The notes beneath the pieces were generated by a model, which was given only the letters and a program-made list of their open reading frames with translations, was not told the origin of the DNA and searched no databases. A stretch of 64,000 nt of DNA from Phyllobacterium calauticae (GTDB taxonomy: Bacteria > Pseudomonadota > Alphaproteobacteria > Rhizobiales > Rhizobiaceae). The position numbers and the translations under genes were made by a program. Below are positions 46,001 through 52,818 of the stretch, in pieces. Each line of letters starts with the position of its first letter. Within the stretch, counting starts at the first letter, position 1. The stretch is taken from positions 744,001-808,000 of the forward strand of contig NZ_JAGENB010000001.1 of assembly GCF_019991125.1 (NCBI RefSeq), read 5' to 3'.

Positions 46001-46199
46001 GCTGCGCCGCCCGCTCGGCATCACCATCGTCGGCGGCCTCATCGTCTCGCAGGTTCTGACCCTCTACACGACGCCCGTCATCTACCTGATGCTGGCACGG
46101 CTGCATCACCGCTGGTCGGTCAGAAAACCCGCTACCGCAGCCGCGCCCGACACCGCAGGCAAGGCCGGAATACCCTCGGCACAAGCGAAAATTTCATAG
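43056..46199 (+). CDS. RND multidrug efflux permease (MdtC-like)
   Basis: 1047 residues, a paralogue of the preceding protein, with FVVDDAIVMIENIYANLEAG in TM4 and the final RPLGITIVGGLIVSQVLTLY helix. Together with the adaptor and MdtB-like subunit it should form an MdtABC-type heteromeric pump for bile salts, novobiocin-like drugs or flavonoids. Start overlaps the previous stop (ATGA). About 100 bp after its stop comes a small membrane-protein gene. Confidence 0.94.
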   Translation: MNISDPFIRRPVGTTLLALGLLILGIVAYGFLPVASLPSVDLPTIRVSASRPGADPATMAASVAAPLERRLGSIAGVTELTSVSSLGSTNITVQFDLSRDVDGAAQDVQAALNAAATDLPSDLPTLPSFRKVNPAAAPVLILALTSDTISASAIYDAADTVIVQRISQVDGVGEVTASGADQPAVRIRLDPDRLAAMGMSLDNVRTAITNANVAEPVGSIDGADFAFSIGTNAQLKTPEDYGRVIIRSGDGTAVRLSDIATVDQGVRNSRSDAWYNGKPSVLLNITKQANANVITTVDAVKTLLPDLKRLIPPGIDIAVLSDRTTTIHASVNDMQWTLLATICLVMAVVMVFLRRATPTIAAGVTVPLSLAGTFAAMWAWGLSIDNLSLMALAVSVGFVVDDAIVMIENIYANLEAGMKPMRAALEGARQIGFTVVSISLSLLAAFIPLFFMGGIVGRFFQTFSLTLAFTIAVSTVVSLTVTPMICGHRLKAHATDARPGIFGRIVEGTLDAVIGFYGRTLKSVLYHRVLAVLVIFACVAITVFLYIKVPKGFFPQDDTGFIMGGTQASTDISYPAMVLLQRQAAAIAGQDPAVAGVGSSVGGGGFSSGVNRGQLLISLKPEKERDPTAVVIDRMRKSLASVAGLSTFLFSPGDIRAGGRSTQSQYQFTLWDANYNELVTWAPKILDRLKQEPGLTDVATDRQPNGLQANVTIDRVAAARMGVAIGDIDSALNNAFSQRQISTIYSARNQYRVVIEANNDYARDPAQIANLHVTGTGGIQVPLSSVARIERTLAPLVVNHQGQFPSVTISYNLALGTSLEEANNAVQAAVLEMHLPDSLHAEFAGDAASLTQSTGSQPLLILAALLTVYIVLGILYESLAHPLTIISTLPSAGLGALLALVVTGTDLTLIAFIGIILLIGIVKKNGIMMVDFALHGERVSGLSAEEAIYQACLKRFRPILMTTLAAIMGAIPLIIATGPGTELRRPLGITIVGGLIVSQVLTLYTTPVIYLMLARLHHRWSVRKPATAAAPDTAGKAGIPSAQAKIS

Positions 46200-46296
46200 A
46201 CTTTTAGCAAATCGAAACGCTGGATGAACAACGGATTCCACGTCTGTTCAGGTTGCCCCGCATATTGTTGCGCCAGTTACAAAGGGGGTATCCGCC

Positions 46297-46446
46297 ATGC
46301 TTGCACAGCGTCTTGGCATCGTCTTTTTCATCTTCCTGACGTTTGCCTTGTCGTTTGGCAGCTTTGTCAACCACACGGCAAAATATGGCCGTTACCCGCA
46401 CCTCGCCTCCCAGGGCAAGGTCATGCAGGATGCCAGCCGGAACTGA
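46297..46446 (+). CDS. 49-residue membrane protein downstream of the RND operon
   Basis: The frame reads MLAQRLGIVFFIFLTFALSF then a short polar tail (KYGRYPHLASQGKVMQDASR). One helix is predicted near residues 5-25. A strong ribosome site AAAGGGGGTATCCGCC precedes the ATG. It is too short for usual gene calls but the start signal, hydrophobic helix and basic tail support a real small protein, possibly one that modulates the pump or the membrane. Confidence 0.6.
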   Translation: MLAQRLGIVFFIFLTFALSFGSFVNHTAKYGRYPHLASQGKVMQDASRN

Positions 46447-46467
46447 CCCGGGCTTTTCACAGGAATG

Positions 46468-46650
46468 CTATCGTTTGGGTTTCTCGGCCTTCTCCAGGCG
46501 TTTGAGCAACTCGACGAGCTGGGAAGGGAGTTCCCGGTCGGCCTGAGACGGCCGGGAGGATTGTACCGCATTGCGGAACTCCTGCCGCGTGATCTGCGCG
46601 CGGACGACAGCGGCGACCCGTCGATGCGATGTTCCGTGTTTTACTGCCAT
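46468..46650 (-). CDS. Small basic hypothetical protein
   Basis: 60 residues from the ATG at 46650: MAVKHGTSHRRVAAVVRAQI, then TRQEFRNAVQSSRPSQADRE and LVELLKRLEKAEKPKR. It is rich in Arg and Lys, with a GGAAGGGCT site just upstream. An upstream start at 46686 is possible. No family recognised. It lies opposite the preceding small gene (convergent, 21 bp apart). Existence as a gene is uncertain. Confidence 0.42.
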   Translation of the reverse strand: MAVKHGTSHRRVAAVVRAQITRQEFRNAVQSSRPSQADRELPSQLVELLKRLEKAEKPKR

Positions 46651-46875
46651 AGCCCTTCCCAACCATTTCTGGAGCAAGATTGGCATTCACCTTCCAATGC
46701 GCACCCAATCCTCAAAGCGGCCTGTCATACGGGTATCCACCGGTTTTCCGCGATGGCGCTCTCTGGGCATAACGGGCTTCACGCGCATTCGTTTCAGATT
46801 TTACCGGCCTATGGTCAACAAAAGCTGAAGGACCCTGCAGGGATGTCCTCGCGCGATATTTTATTTCGCCGGACA

Positions 46876-46901
46876 GGAACCCAAACCGTCATTGTCGCGT
46901 T
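46876..46901 (+). promoter_or_regulatory. EcfG-type (general stress) promoter candidate
   Basis: GGAAC (46876-46880) and CGTT (46898-46901) are separated by 17 bases, matching the alphaproteobacterial EcfG/sigma-ecfG consensus GGAAC-N16-17-CGTT. The pair lies 28 bp before the ATG at 46929. The preceding 225 bp (46651-46875) holds no supportable gene. Confidence 0.55.
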
Positions 46902-46928
46902 TTCCTCAAAACCCCAAAAGGATGCGCC

Positions 46929-47855
46929 ATGTTGATCCGTGTCGGATATGAAATTGCTATTCAATGCAACGAACCAACACCTATGACGACCTATTTGAAT
47001 CTGGAGTCGGACCGGCTTTCCGACATTGTTTGTGAACGCGGCCCCGTCGTAACACCCGGTGTGAAGCTGGAGAATTTTCGCGATCTCTTCGGGAATAATT
47101 GCCTGCGCCTTCTGGCTCCTGCCGGAAATCTATCGTTGAAATACGACGCGGTGCTGCGGGATGATGGCTTACCCGACCCTGTTGACGGCGATGCCCGGGA
47201 GCTGACTGTCGACAAGTTGCCGACCGAGTGTCTGGCCTTTCTGTCGGCAAGCCGCTACTGCGAAACAGACGAGCTCAGCAATCTGGCATGGAACCTCTTC
47301 GGTCAGGTGGAGCCGGGCTGGACACGTGTTCAGGCGATCTGTGATTACGTCAATCAGCGCCTGACGTTCAGCTATGGTTTTGCCCGGGCCACGCGGACCG
47401 CCGCGCAAGCGCATGAAGAGCGGGTCGGCGTATGCCGCGACTTTGCGCATCTGGCCGTGGCCTTCTGCCGCTGCATGAACATTCCGGCCCGTTACGTCAA
47501 CGGATACATGGGCGATATCGGCGTTCCCGCCGATCCCGCCCCCATGGATTTCAACGCCTGGTTCGAAGTTTATCTCGGCGGTAAGTGGCACACATTCGAC
47601 GCGCGCCATAACAAGCGCCGCATTGGCCGCATCGTTGTCGCCCGTGGGCGGGACGCCGCTGATATCCCTCTTATCTATACATTCGGGCCGCACCAGCTGA
47701 CGAACTTCAAGGTCTGGACGTTCGAAGAGACCAAGCCGTCCTTCTCCAGCCAACACTTTGAAAAGGTTTCACTTGTCACGCCCTGGTTCAGCCAGAGATG
47801 GGCCCGGCTTTCGCGGCATATCCAAGCCAGAACCGACGCTGAAAACACGATGTAG
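46929..47855 (+). CDS. Transglutaminase-like cysteine protease family protein
   Basis: 308 residues. The transglutaminase core has a complete triad: Cys169 in ERVGVCRDFAHLA, His221 and Asp224 in GGKWHTFDARHN. The N-terminal ~100 residues form the beta domain found in bacterial transglutaminase-like proteins. No signal peptide is seen. Members act as proteases or in peptide processing; the target is unknown. An EcfG-like promoter and AAAAGGATG ribosome site lie just upstream, so it may be stress-induced. Confidence 0.87.
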   Translation: MLIRVGYEIAIQCNEPTPMTTYLNLESDRLSDIVCERGPVVTPGVKLENFRDLFGNNCLRLLAPAGNLSLKYDAVLRDDGLPDPVDGDARELTVDKLPTECLAFLSASRYCETDELSNLAWNLFGQVEPGWTRVQAICDYVNQRLTFSYGFARATRTAAQAHEERVGVCRDFAHLAVAFCRCMNIPARYVNGYMGDIGVPADPAPMDFNAWFEVYLGGKWHTFDARHNKRRIGRIVVARGRDAADIPLIYTFGPHQLTNFKVWTFEETKPSFSSQHFEKVSLVTPWFSQRWARLSRHIQARTDAENTM

Positions 47856-48065
47856 CGGGCTCGGGACCGGCGTCCCGCAGCCTGTGGAAGCCGGCTCAAT
47901 ACCCGTGACGTCATCTGCCATATTCCGATATGCCGCTCGTCTGTTTGCACTGCGGTAAGCTCTTCCGCAGCCGCAACAAATCGTTTCGAATTGCCATGCC
48001 GCATTTGAAGGGCTAGCTTTTTTCCCAAGCGGGACTTCATTCGATTCAGGAAAGGACTATTCCCC

Positions 48066-48332
48066 ATGCCTTTCACAAATCCTCCAGAGCCAGCCTATTC
48101 GCAGGATGATTGGGACCTGATGCTGGCGGCCTACAACAGGGCCGCTGCCACCCTTCTCGTGCAGTCGAGTACAGATGACGAAGCGAGGATTATCGCGGAG
48201 ACCGTGATGACCGCGTTTAACCGCGGCAATCGCAGCGTAAACTCGCTCGCCGCTCTTGCGGTGATCACGGCCGTCAATGCCCATCCGGACGTCAGCGGAA
48301 CGGACACCCGGCCCGAAAAGCGATACGCCTGA
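48066..48332 (+). CDS. Small hypothetical protein (88 aa)
   Basis: MPFTNPPEPAYSQDDWDLML opens an all-helical protein of 88 residues with one long amphipathic region (AETVMTAFNRGNRSVNSLAA). The ribosome site is AGGAAAGGAC about 8 bases from the ATG. No family recognised and no operon partner; 210 bp of non-coding sequence separates it from the transglutaminase gene. Confidence 0.55.
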   Translation: MPFTNPPEPAYSQDDWDLMLAAYNRAAATLLVQSSTDDEARIIAETVMTAFNRGNRSVNSLAALAVITAVNAHPDVSGTDTRPEKRYA

Positions 48333-48423
48333 CGCAATCCACCCCGCACACACCCTTGCTGCTTTGACATTCAGCTTCATTTGCGGCAGATGTGACCTTC
48401 ATTGTTTGGGTCGAGGTCTTAGA

Positions 48424-48612
48424 ATGAAATTCATCACTGTCGCGACACTCCTATGTGGCCTGGCTTTGTCTGCCTGTGGCTCAACCTATGCGACATGGAC
48501 GCCGCGGCAAACCGAGATTACGGGGAAAAACCCGCCCGAATGCCAGCGCGGCATCGGTATTTGCCCGAGCGACTATGGCCGCTCCGGACAAATGCGCGCC
48601 GGCAAGGGCTGA
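48424..48612 (+). CDS. Small predicted lipoprotein
   Basis: 62 residues starting MKFITVATLLCGLALSACGS. The lipobox LSAC|G places the lipidated Cys at residue 18, so the mature protein is a ~45-residue lipoprotein (STYATWTPRQTEITGKNPPE...) with two further Cys. The ATG at 48424 follows GAGGTCTTAGA. Function is unknown; it ends 2 bp before the convergent solute-binding gene. Confidence 0.7.
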   Translation: MKFITVATLLCGLALSACGSTYATWTPRQTEITGKNPPECQRGIGICPSDYGRSGQMRAGKG

Positions 48613-48614
48613 CG

Positions 48615-49751
48615 CTACGCGCCGAAACTGCGGCGGAATTGATCATTGAGATCATCAACAATGGTTTCCGCCCCATGGTGACCGCGCAAACCCGCGTTGA
48701 GGCGATCCGACGCCGATTGCTGAAACGCCATGTAGCCATTGTGGCGCGGGCGCACCCACGCCGCTTCCAGTGTCCGGCGCGTCGCGGTGTAGAAATCTGA
48801 CGTCGCCGTATTCACCGCCTCGTCTTCCCACGCGTCAGCGTGCCCCGGCTGGCCGCCCGTGTGCGCATAAGGACCACGCTGGACATCGCCGCTGGCAATC
48901 CAGTAGGCAAAATCGACAGCCGCTTGCCGGTGTTCGGAAAAGGCAGAAACGGCAATCCCGGTTCCGCCGAGGGCAGAACCCATTGGTCCGCTGTTGCCCG
49001 CGGTTGGAATGTCGGCAAAGGCCACAAGATGCGGCCGAAATCCCGGAATGGCGTAGTTGACGTAGCCATAGATCAGCGGTGCGCAGGCGACCGCCGATCC
49101 GGCCTCGGCCATCCGTTCAAGCACGGCAATCGGATCCATCTCGAAACATGCGGGATCAACGAGGGCACTGATCTCGCGCATCATTTCCAGCACACGAACC
49201 CCATGCTGCCGTTCGATCAGCTCTCCGGTTGTCGTGGCGCAGGGCGTCCCCATGTTTCCGCTCAGGGTGTAAAAGGTCATCAGCGAATGGGGCGGCCGGA
49301 GCGGAAGAAGAACCCTGCCTGCGCGGGCGAGAACCAGCATTTCGTCCCAGCTGCCGGGTGACCGCTCCAGAAGATCGGGGCGCCAGGCACAAACCTGCGT
49401 TGCCGTATCGATCGGAAATGCCCATTGATGTCCCTGCCAGTGGTAGCTCGGGTAGGATTGCCCGACACTGCCCTCGAGCAGCGTGCGGCGCTCCGCCTCC
49501 CGGCCGACAACATCCAGCGGGGCGAGGCAGTTCTCTGCCGTAATCTGCCCGACATGCGGATGATCGATGACGATCAGATCATAGGTTCGCGCCAGTTCCT
49601 CGACTGGAAAGGACTCAAAATCCTGCAGCGAGCGCTTGGCCCATTCCACTGTGACGCCTGTCTTTTCCTGCCAGAGCCTGGAGCAGGCAACCATGGGGTC
49701 AAAGCCGCGCGGATGGCTCCACGTCATGCCTTTCAACGTGATATCGCTCAC
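48615..49751 (-). CDS. Leaderless family 1 solute-binding protein, coupled to CoA-transferase
   Basis: 378 residues of the SBP_bac_1 fold: MSDITLKGMTWSHPRGFDPM at the start, DLIVIDHPHVGQITAENCLA, WAFPIDTATQVCAWRPDLL and FAYWIASGDVQRGPYAHTGG. No signal peptide or membrane helix precedes the fold, so it should stay in the cytoplasm. GTG at 49751 with GGAG 8 bases before it overlaps the CoA-transferase stop (GTGA). No permease or ATPase gene is near. A role as a cytoplasmic ligand-binding partner of the CoA-transferase is inferred. Confidence 0.8.
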   Translation of the reverse strand: MSDITLKGMTWSHPRGFDPMVACSRLWQEKTGVTVEWAKRSLQDFESFPVEELARTYDLIVIDHPHVGQITAENCLAPLDVVGREAERRTLLEGSVGQSYPSYHWQGHQWAFPIDTATQVCAWRPDLLERSPGSWDEMLVLARAGRVLLPLRPPHSLMTFYTLSGNMGTPCATTTGELIERQHGVRVLEMMREISALVDPACFEMDPIAVLERMAEAGSAVACAPLIYGYVNYAIPGFRPHLVAFADIPTAGNSGPMGSALGGTGIAVSAFSEHRQAAVDFAYWIASGDVQRGPYAHTGGQPGHADAWEDEAVNTATSDFYTATRRTLEAAWVRPRHNGYMAFQQSASDRLNAGLRGHHGAETIVDDLNDQFRRSFGA

Positions 49752-50911
49752 AGACCGAACTCCTTGCGGATCGCCTCGCTGTGTTCGCCAATGCGCGGCG
49801 CGGCGCGGTCGGATTTTGCCCGCTTGCCGTTGACCCGGATAGGCGACCGCGTCGTGAGAATGGAAACATTGTCCGCCCGTTCCACCCTTTGCAGCATATC
49901 GAGAACCTTGAAACCTTCGCTTGCCATCAGTTCTTCCCAGTTCAGCACTTTCGCGCACCAGATATCGGCAGGTTCGAGGATCGAAAGCCAATGCTCGGTC
50001 TCCTGCGTGGCGAGTTTTTGAGCGATGATGCGTTTGATCTCATCCCGGGCGGTAAACCAGCTGGCGGGCGTATCGCGATAGGGTGCCAGTTCATCCAGAC
50101 CAAGAAGGTCAGCAAGCTTGGGCAACGGCGTCATGGCAAGGGCCAGATAATTGTCCTTGGTCGGGTAAACGCCATATGGGGCGGAGAGATAGGCATGCGC
50201 ACTGCGGAAGTCGGAGCGCTTGGGCAGCCGGCGGCCGTCATTCAAATGGGTGGTCAGCACTTCAAACTGGAAATCGATGAGCGATTCCAGCAGGCTTGTT
50301 TCGATATGGCTGCCGGTTCCGCTGATCCCGCGCCGCACCAAGGCTGCAAGAACCCCCTGAACCGTGGCGGCACCCGCCAGCATGTCGGCGACCGCAAGCC
50401 CGAACGGCACGGGGCCCTGGCTTTCATCGCCATTCAGCCACATCAGGCCGGAGCGCGATTGCGCCAGCAGATCCTGTCCCGGACGGCTCACCCAAGGTCC
50501 CTCCTCGCCGTAGCCGCTGATGCTGGCATAGACCAGCCGCGGATTGATGGCTTTCACCGCGTCGTAGTCCAGTCCCAGTCGCTTGATGACGCCGGGGCGG
50601 AAATTCTGGATGAGGACATCGGCCTTGCCGAGCAGTTTTCGCAGGGAAGCAAGGTCGCCCTCGCTTTTCAGGTCGATCGCAAGACTTTCCTTGGCACGGT
50701 TGATCGCATGAAAAATCGTCGAGTCACCGCCGATTTCGGTATCGCTCAGATAGAGCCGGCGTGAGAGATCGCCGCCGTCGGGGCGCTCGATCTTGATGAC
50801 CCGCGCGCCAAGATCCATCAGGCGCAGCGAGGCATAGGGGCCCGACAGGAATTGGCTCATATCAACGACGAGCAGGCCGGCAAGCGGCAGATCAGCATTG
50901 TCCGTGGTCAT
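49748..50911 (-). CDS. CaiB/BaiF family (type III) CoA-transferase
   Basis: 387 residues of family III: VVDMSQFLSGPYASLRLMDL, GARVIKIERPDGGDLSRR, INPRLVYASISGYGEEGPW and the catalytic Asp near residue 176 in GLAVADMLAGAATVQGVL. It transfers CoA between two carboxylates through an aspartyl-CoA intermediate. The ATG at 50911 overlaps the MaoC stop by one base; a GTG at 50914 overlaps by four. It is middle gene of a three-gene operon. Substrates are unknown. Confidence 0.9.
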   Translation of the reverse strand: MTTDNADLPLAGLLVVDMSQFLSGPYASLRLMDLGARVIKIERPDGGDLSRRLYLSDTEIGGDSTIFHAINRAKESLAIDLKSEGDLASLRKLLGKADVLIQNFRPGVIKRLGLDYDAVKAINPRLVYASISGYGEEGPWVSRPGQDLLAQSRSGLMWLNGDESQGPVPFGLAVADMLAGAATVQGVLAALVRRGISGTGSHIETSLLESLIDFQFEVLTTHLNDGRRLPKRSDFRSAHAYLSAPYGVYPTKDNYLALAMTPLPKLADLLGLDELAPYRDTPASWFTARDEIKRIIAQKLATQETEHWLSILEPADIWCAKVLNWEELMASEGFKVLDMLQRVERADNVSILTTRSPIRVNGKRAKSDRAAPRIGEHSEAIRKEFGL

Positions 50912-51411
50912 CACTTCTCGGTCTTTCCAATAAAATCGGCGGGATTCTGGTATTTCACCGTTTGCAGATGCTCGCAGTAGAGGACGAGCTCGCCTTCGTT
51001 CTTGAACACTTCATAGCTGGCGCGGATCAGCCCCAAATCCTTGTAGCGCGGGCGCTTATCGAGATTGGTCCTGATCGTATAAATCGTATCGTTCAGGAAC
51101 ACGGGCTTGATGAATCGCAGCTTGTCATAACCATAGGAAAAGGCGTTGACGCAGTTGGTCGCAACAAGGCCAAGCCCGGCGGAAAAGACAAAGGCACCGG
51201 CGACCAGCCGCCTGCCGAAAATGCCTTCGCTTTCCGCAAACATCTGATCCTGCACATAGGGATGGATGTCGGTGACCAGCGTGTTGAAGAGGTGGCTGTC
51301 ACTTTCCGAAATCGTCCGCCGCAGCGAACGGATTTTCTGTCCGACAGGCCAATCCTCGTAAAACCAGTTTTCAGCATTCCAGACCGGCAAAGCCGCATGA
51401 TCGGCCGGCAT
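50911..51411 (-). CDS. MaoC-like hot-dog dehydratase, canonical catalytic His missing
   Basis: 166 residues of the MaoC/hydratase 2 hot-dog fold: [20 protein letters not shown], ... [20 protein letters not shown] and [20 protein letters not shown]. The usual active site D-x-N-P-x-H-x-D reads D48-I-H-P-Y-V53-Q-D, so Asp is kept but His is replaced by Val. It is therefore either an enzyme with different chemistry or a binding protein. Start at 51411 lacks a strong ribosome site. It overlaps the CoA-transferase gene. Confidence 0.8.
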   Translation of the reverse strand: MPADHAALPVWNAENWFYEDWPVGQKIRSLRRTISESDSHLFNTLVTDIHPYVQDQMFAESEGIFGRRLVAGAFVFSAGLGLVATNCVNAFSYGYDKLRFIKPVFLNDTIYTIRTNLDKRPRYKDLGLIRASYEVFKNEGELVLYCEHLQTVKYQNPADFIGKTEK

Positions 51412-51458
51412 GTTCTTCGGATGCGTCGAGGAGACGCCGACAGTCGGTGAAAACCCGG

Positions 51459-51536
51459 TCACAGCTGCACCCCGCCCTGATCTTCGTGCACAGTTCCGCG
51501 CTGTTCCAGACACCTGAAATCGAACGGGTGTTTCAT
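51459..51536 (-). other. 25-codon ORF with strong ribosome site upstream of the MaoC gene
   Basis: GGAGGAGGCGAGGACA precedes an ATG at 51536 and a short frame, [20 protein letters not shown] then GGVQL and TGA at 51459, 47 bp before the MaoC start. It could be a leader peptide or the remnant of a truncated gene. The MaoC gene itself has a weaker start. Confidence 0.4.
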
Positions 51537-51630
51537 TGTCCTCGCCTCCTCCATCTTCTTTTGTAAATATTATTTTCACATATGGGTATATCTGACAAGC
51601 CAAAAAACAGGGAAAATTGTGCTGCAATGC

Positions 51631-51673
51631 AAAAAGCCCGATGGCCGGACATTTTCATCCGGCCACCGGGCTT
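51631..51673 (-). terminator. Intrinsic terminator after the glutathionyl-hydroquinone reductase gene
   Basis: On the minus strand AAGCCCGGTGGCCGGA pairs with TCCGGCCATCGGGCTT around a short loop, and the stem is followed by TTTTTG. The hairpin begins about 30 bp past the stop at 51703. Confidence 0.85.
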
Positions 51674-51702
51674 CTTTGTTCCAAATCTTGTCCTTCGATG
51701 CA

Positions 51703-52701
51703 TTAGCGCATGGCAATACCCTTACCCATCAGGCGCTCGCGATCATGCGGCCGGTCGAAATCAATCAATGGACCGGCAGGCACAATACCCGTCGGATTCA
51801 CAGAGGCGATGGAATAGTACCCGGCTTTGATATGATCGATTTTCACCGTCTCGCGCACGTTTTCAAACTGATAGAGCTCTCGCAGATAATGCGAGAGATG
51901 ATGATAGTCCTCGAGCCGCCGGATGTTGCATTTGAAGACGCCATTATAGGCCGCGTCAAACCGGACGAGCGTAACAAACAGCCGCCAGTCGGCCTCGGTC
52001 AGGTACTGCCCCGCCAGATAGCGATGATCGGCCAGATGGGCTTCCACGCGATCAAGCGCCGCAAAGACATCACGCACGGCCTCGTCATAGCTTGCCTGTG
52101 ACTTTGCAAAGCCGGCGCGGTAGACGCCGTTGTTGATGTTGTCATAGACGAGGCCGTTCCACCGCTCGATCTCCGGCCGCAGGCTTTCTGGATAGAAATC
52201 CCTTTTATCGCCGGTCAGTCCGTCAAAAGCGCTGTTCAGAATGCGGATAATATCGGCAGACTCGTTGTTGACGATCTGCCCCTCACGGCGGTCCCACAGC
52301 ACCGGCACTGAAACCTTGCCGGTATAGGTCGCAAGGCTGGCGGTGTAGAGCTGGTGCAGATAATGGATCGGCGGCGCTTTTTGCCCGGCATCGACGAGAT
52401 TGGTGAATGTCCAGCCGTTTTCACCGAGCGCGGGCTCGGCAACCGCAACGCTGATGATGTTTTCTAGCCCCTTGAGATGACGGAAGATCAGCGTCCGCGA
52501 AGCCCAGGGACACAGATATGAAACGAAGAGCTGATAGCGCCCGGCCTCAGCCTTGAAGGTTGGCGTTCCCTCCTTGTCGAGCACGCCATCTGGCGTAATC
52601 CAGTTGCGAAACCGGGTCGGCTCGCGGTGGAAGGCTCCATCTTTCATTTCACTGGCGGCGACGTCGCCCTTGTTCCATTGTCCATTCACCAAGGCTGGCA
52701 T
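51703..52701 (-). CDS. Glutathionyl-hydroquinone reductase (YqjG/EcfE-type GST)
   Basis: 332 residues of the xi-class GST/GS-HQR family. The reactive Cys64 lies in LFVSYLCPWASRTLIFRHLK, the CPWA motif that defines the family. FDAAYNGVFKCNIRRLEDY-type C-terminal motif is also present. These enzymes reduce glutathionyl-(hydro)quinones using GSH. The start MPALVNGQWNKGDVAASEMK is standard. It ends at a strong terminator and is monocistronic. Confidence 0.93.
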   Translation of the reverse strand: MPALVNGQWNKGDVAASEMKDGAFHREPTRFRNWITPDGVLDKEGTPTFKAEAGRYQLFVSYLCPWASRTLIFRHLKGLENIISVAVAEPALGENGWTFTNLVDAGQKAPPIHYLHQLYTASLATYTGKVSVPVLWDRREGQIVNNESADIIRILNSAFDGLTGDKRDFYPESLRPEIERWNGLVYDNINNGVYRAGFAKSQASYDEAVRDVFAALDRVEAHLADHRYLAGQYLTEADWRLFVTLVRFDAAYNGVFKCNIRRLEDYHHLSHYLRELYQFENVRETVKIDHIKAGYYSIASVNPTGIVPAGPLIDFDRPHDRERLMGKGIAMR

Positions 52702-52818
52702 GTGCGGATTTCCTGACTATTCAATTGCATGTCAGGATCGCATTTCATGGGTGGCATTCATACCACCCATGCTTTGACAGACTGTTTTTGCCTTCGCGAC
52801 AATAGGAGAGTCCGGCCC

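Noticed and set aside
46571..46828. Plus-strand open frame between the small gene and transglutaminase gene
   Set aside because: No ribosome site, mixed Arg/Cys-rich composition and no helix or motif; it also crosses the minus-strand small gene.
47862..47877. CGGGAC-CGGC-GTCCCG hairpin after the transglutaminase gene, followed by sequence resembling a tRNA 3' half
   Set aside because: No D arm, anticodon arm or pairing acceptor/T stems can be drawn, so it is not a tRNA; no T-run, so a terminator is also not supported.
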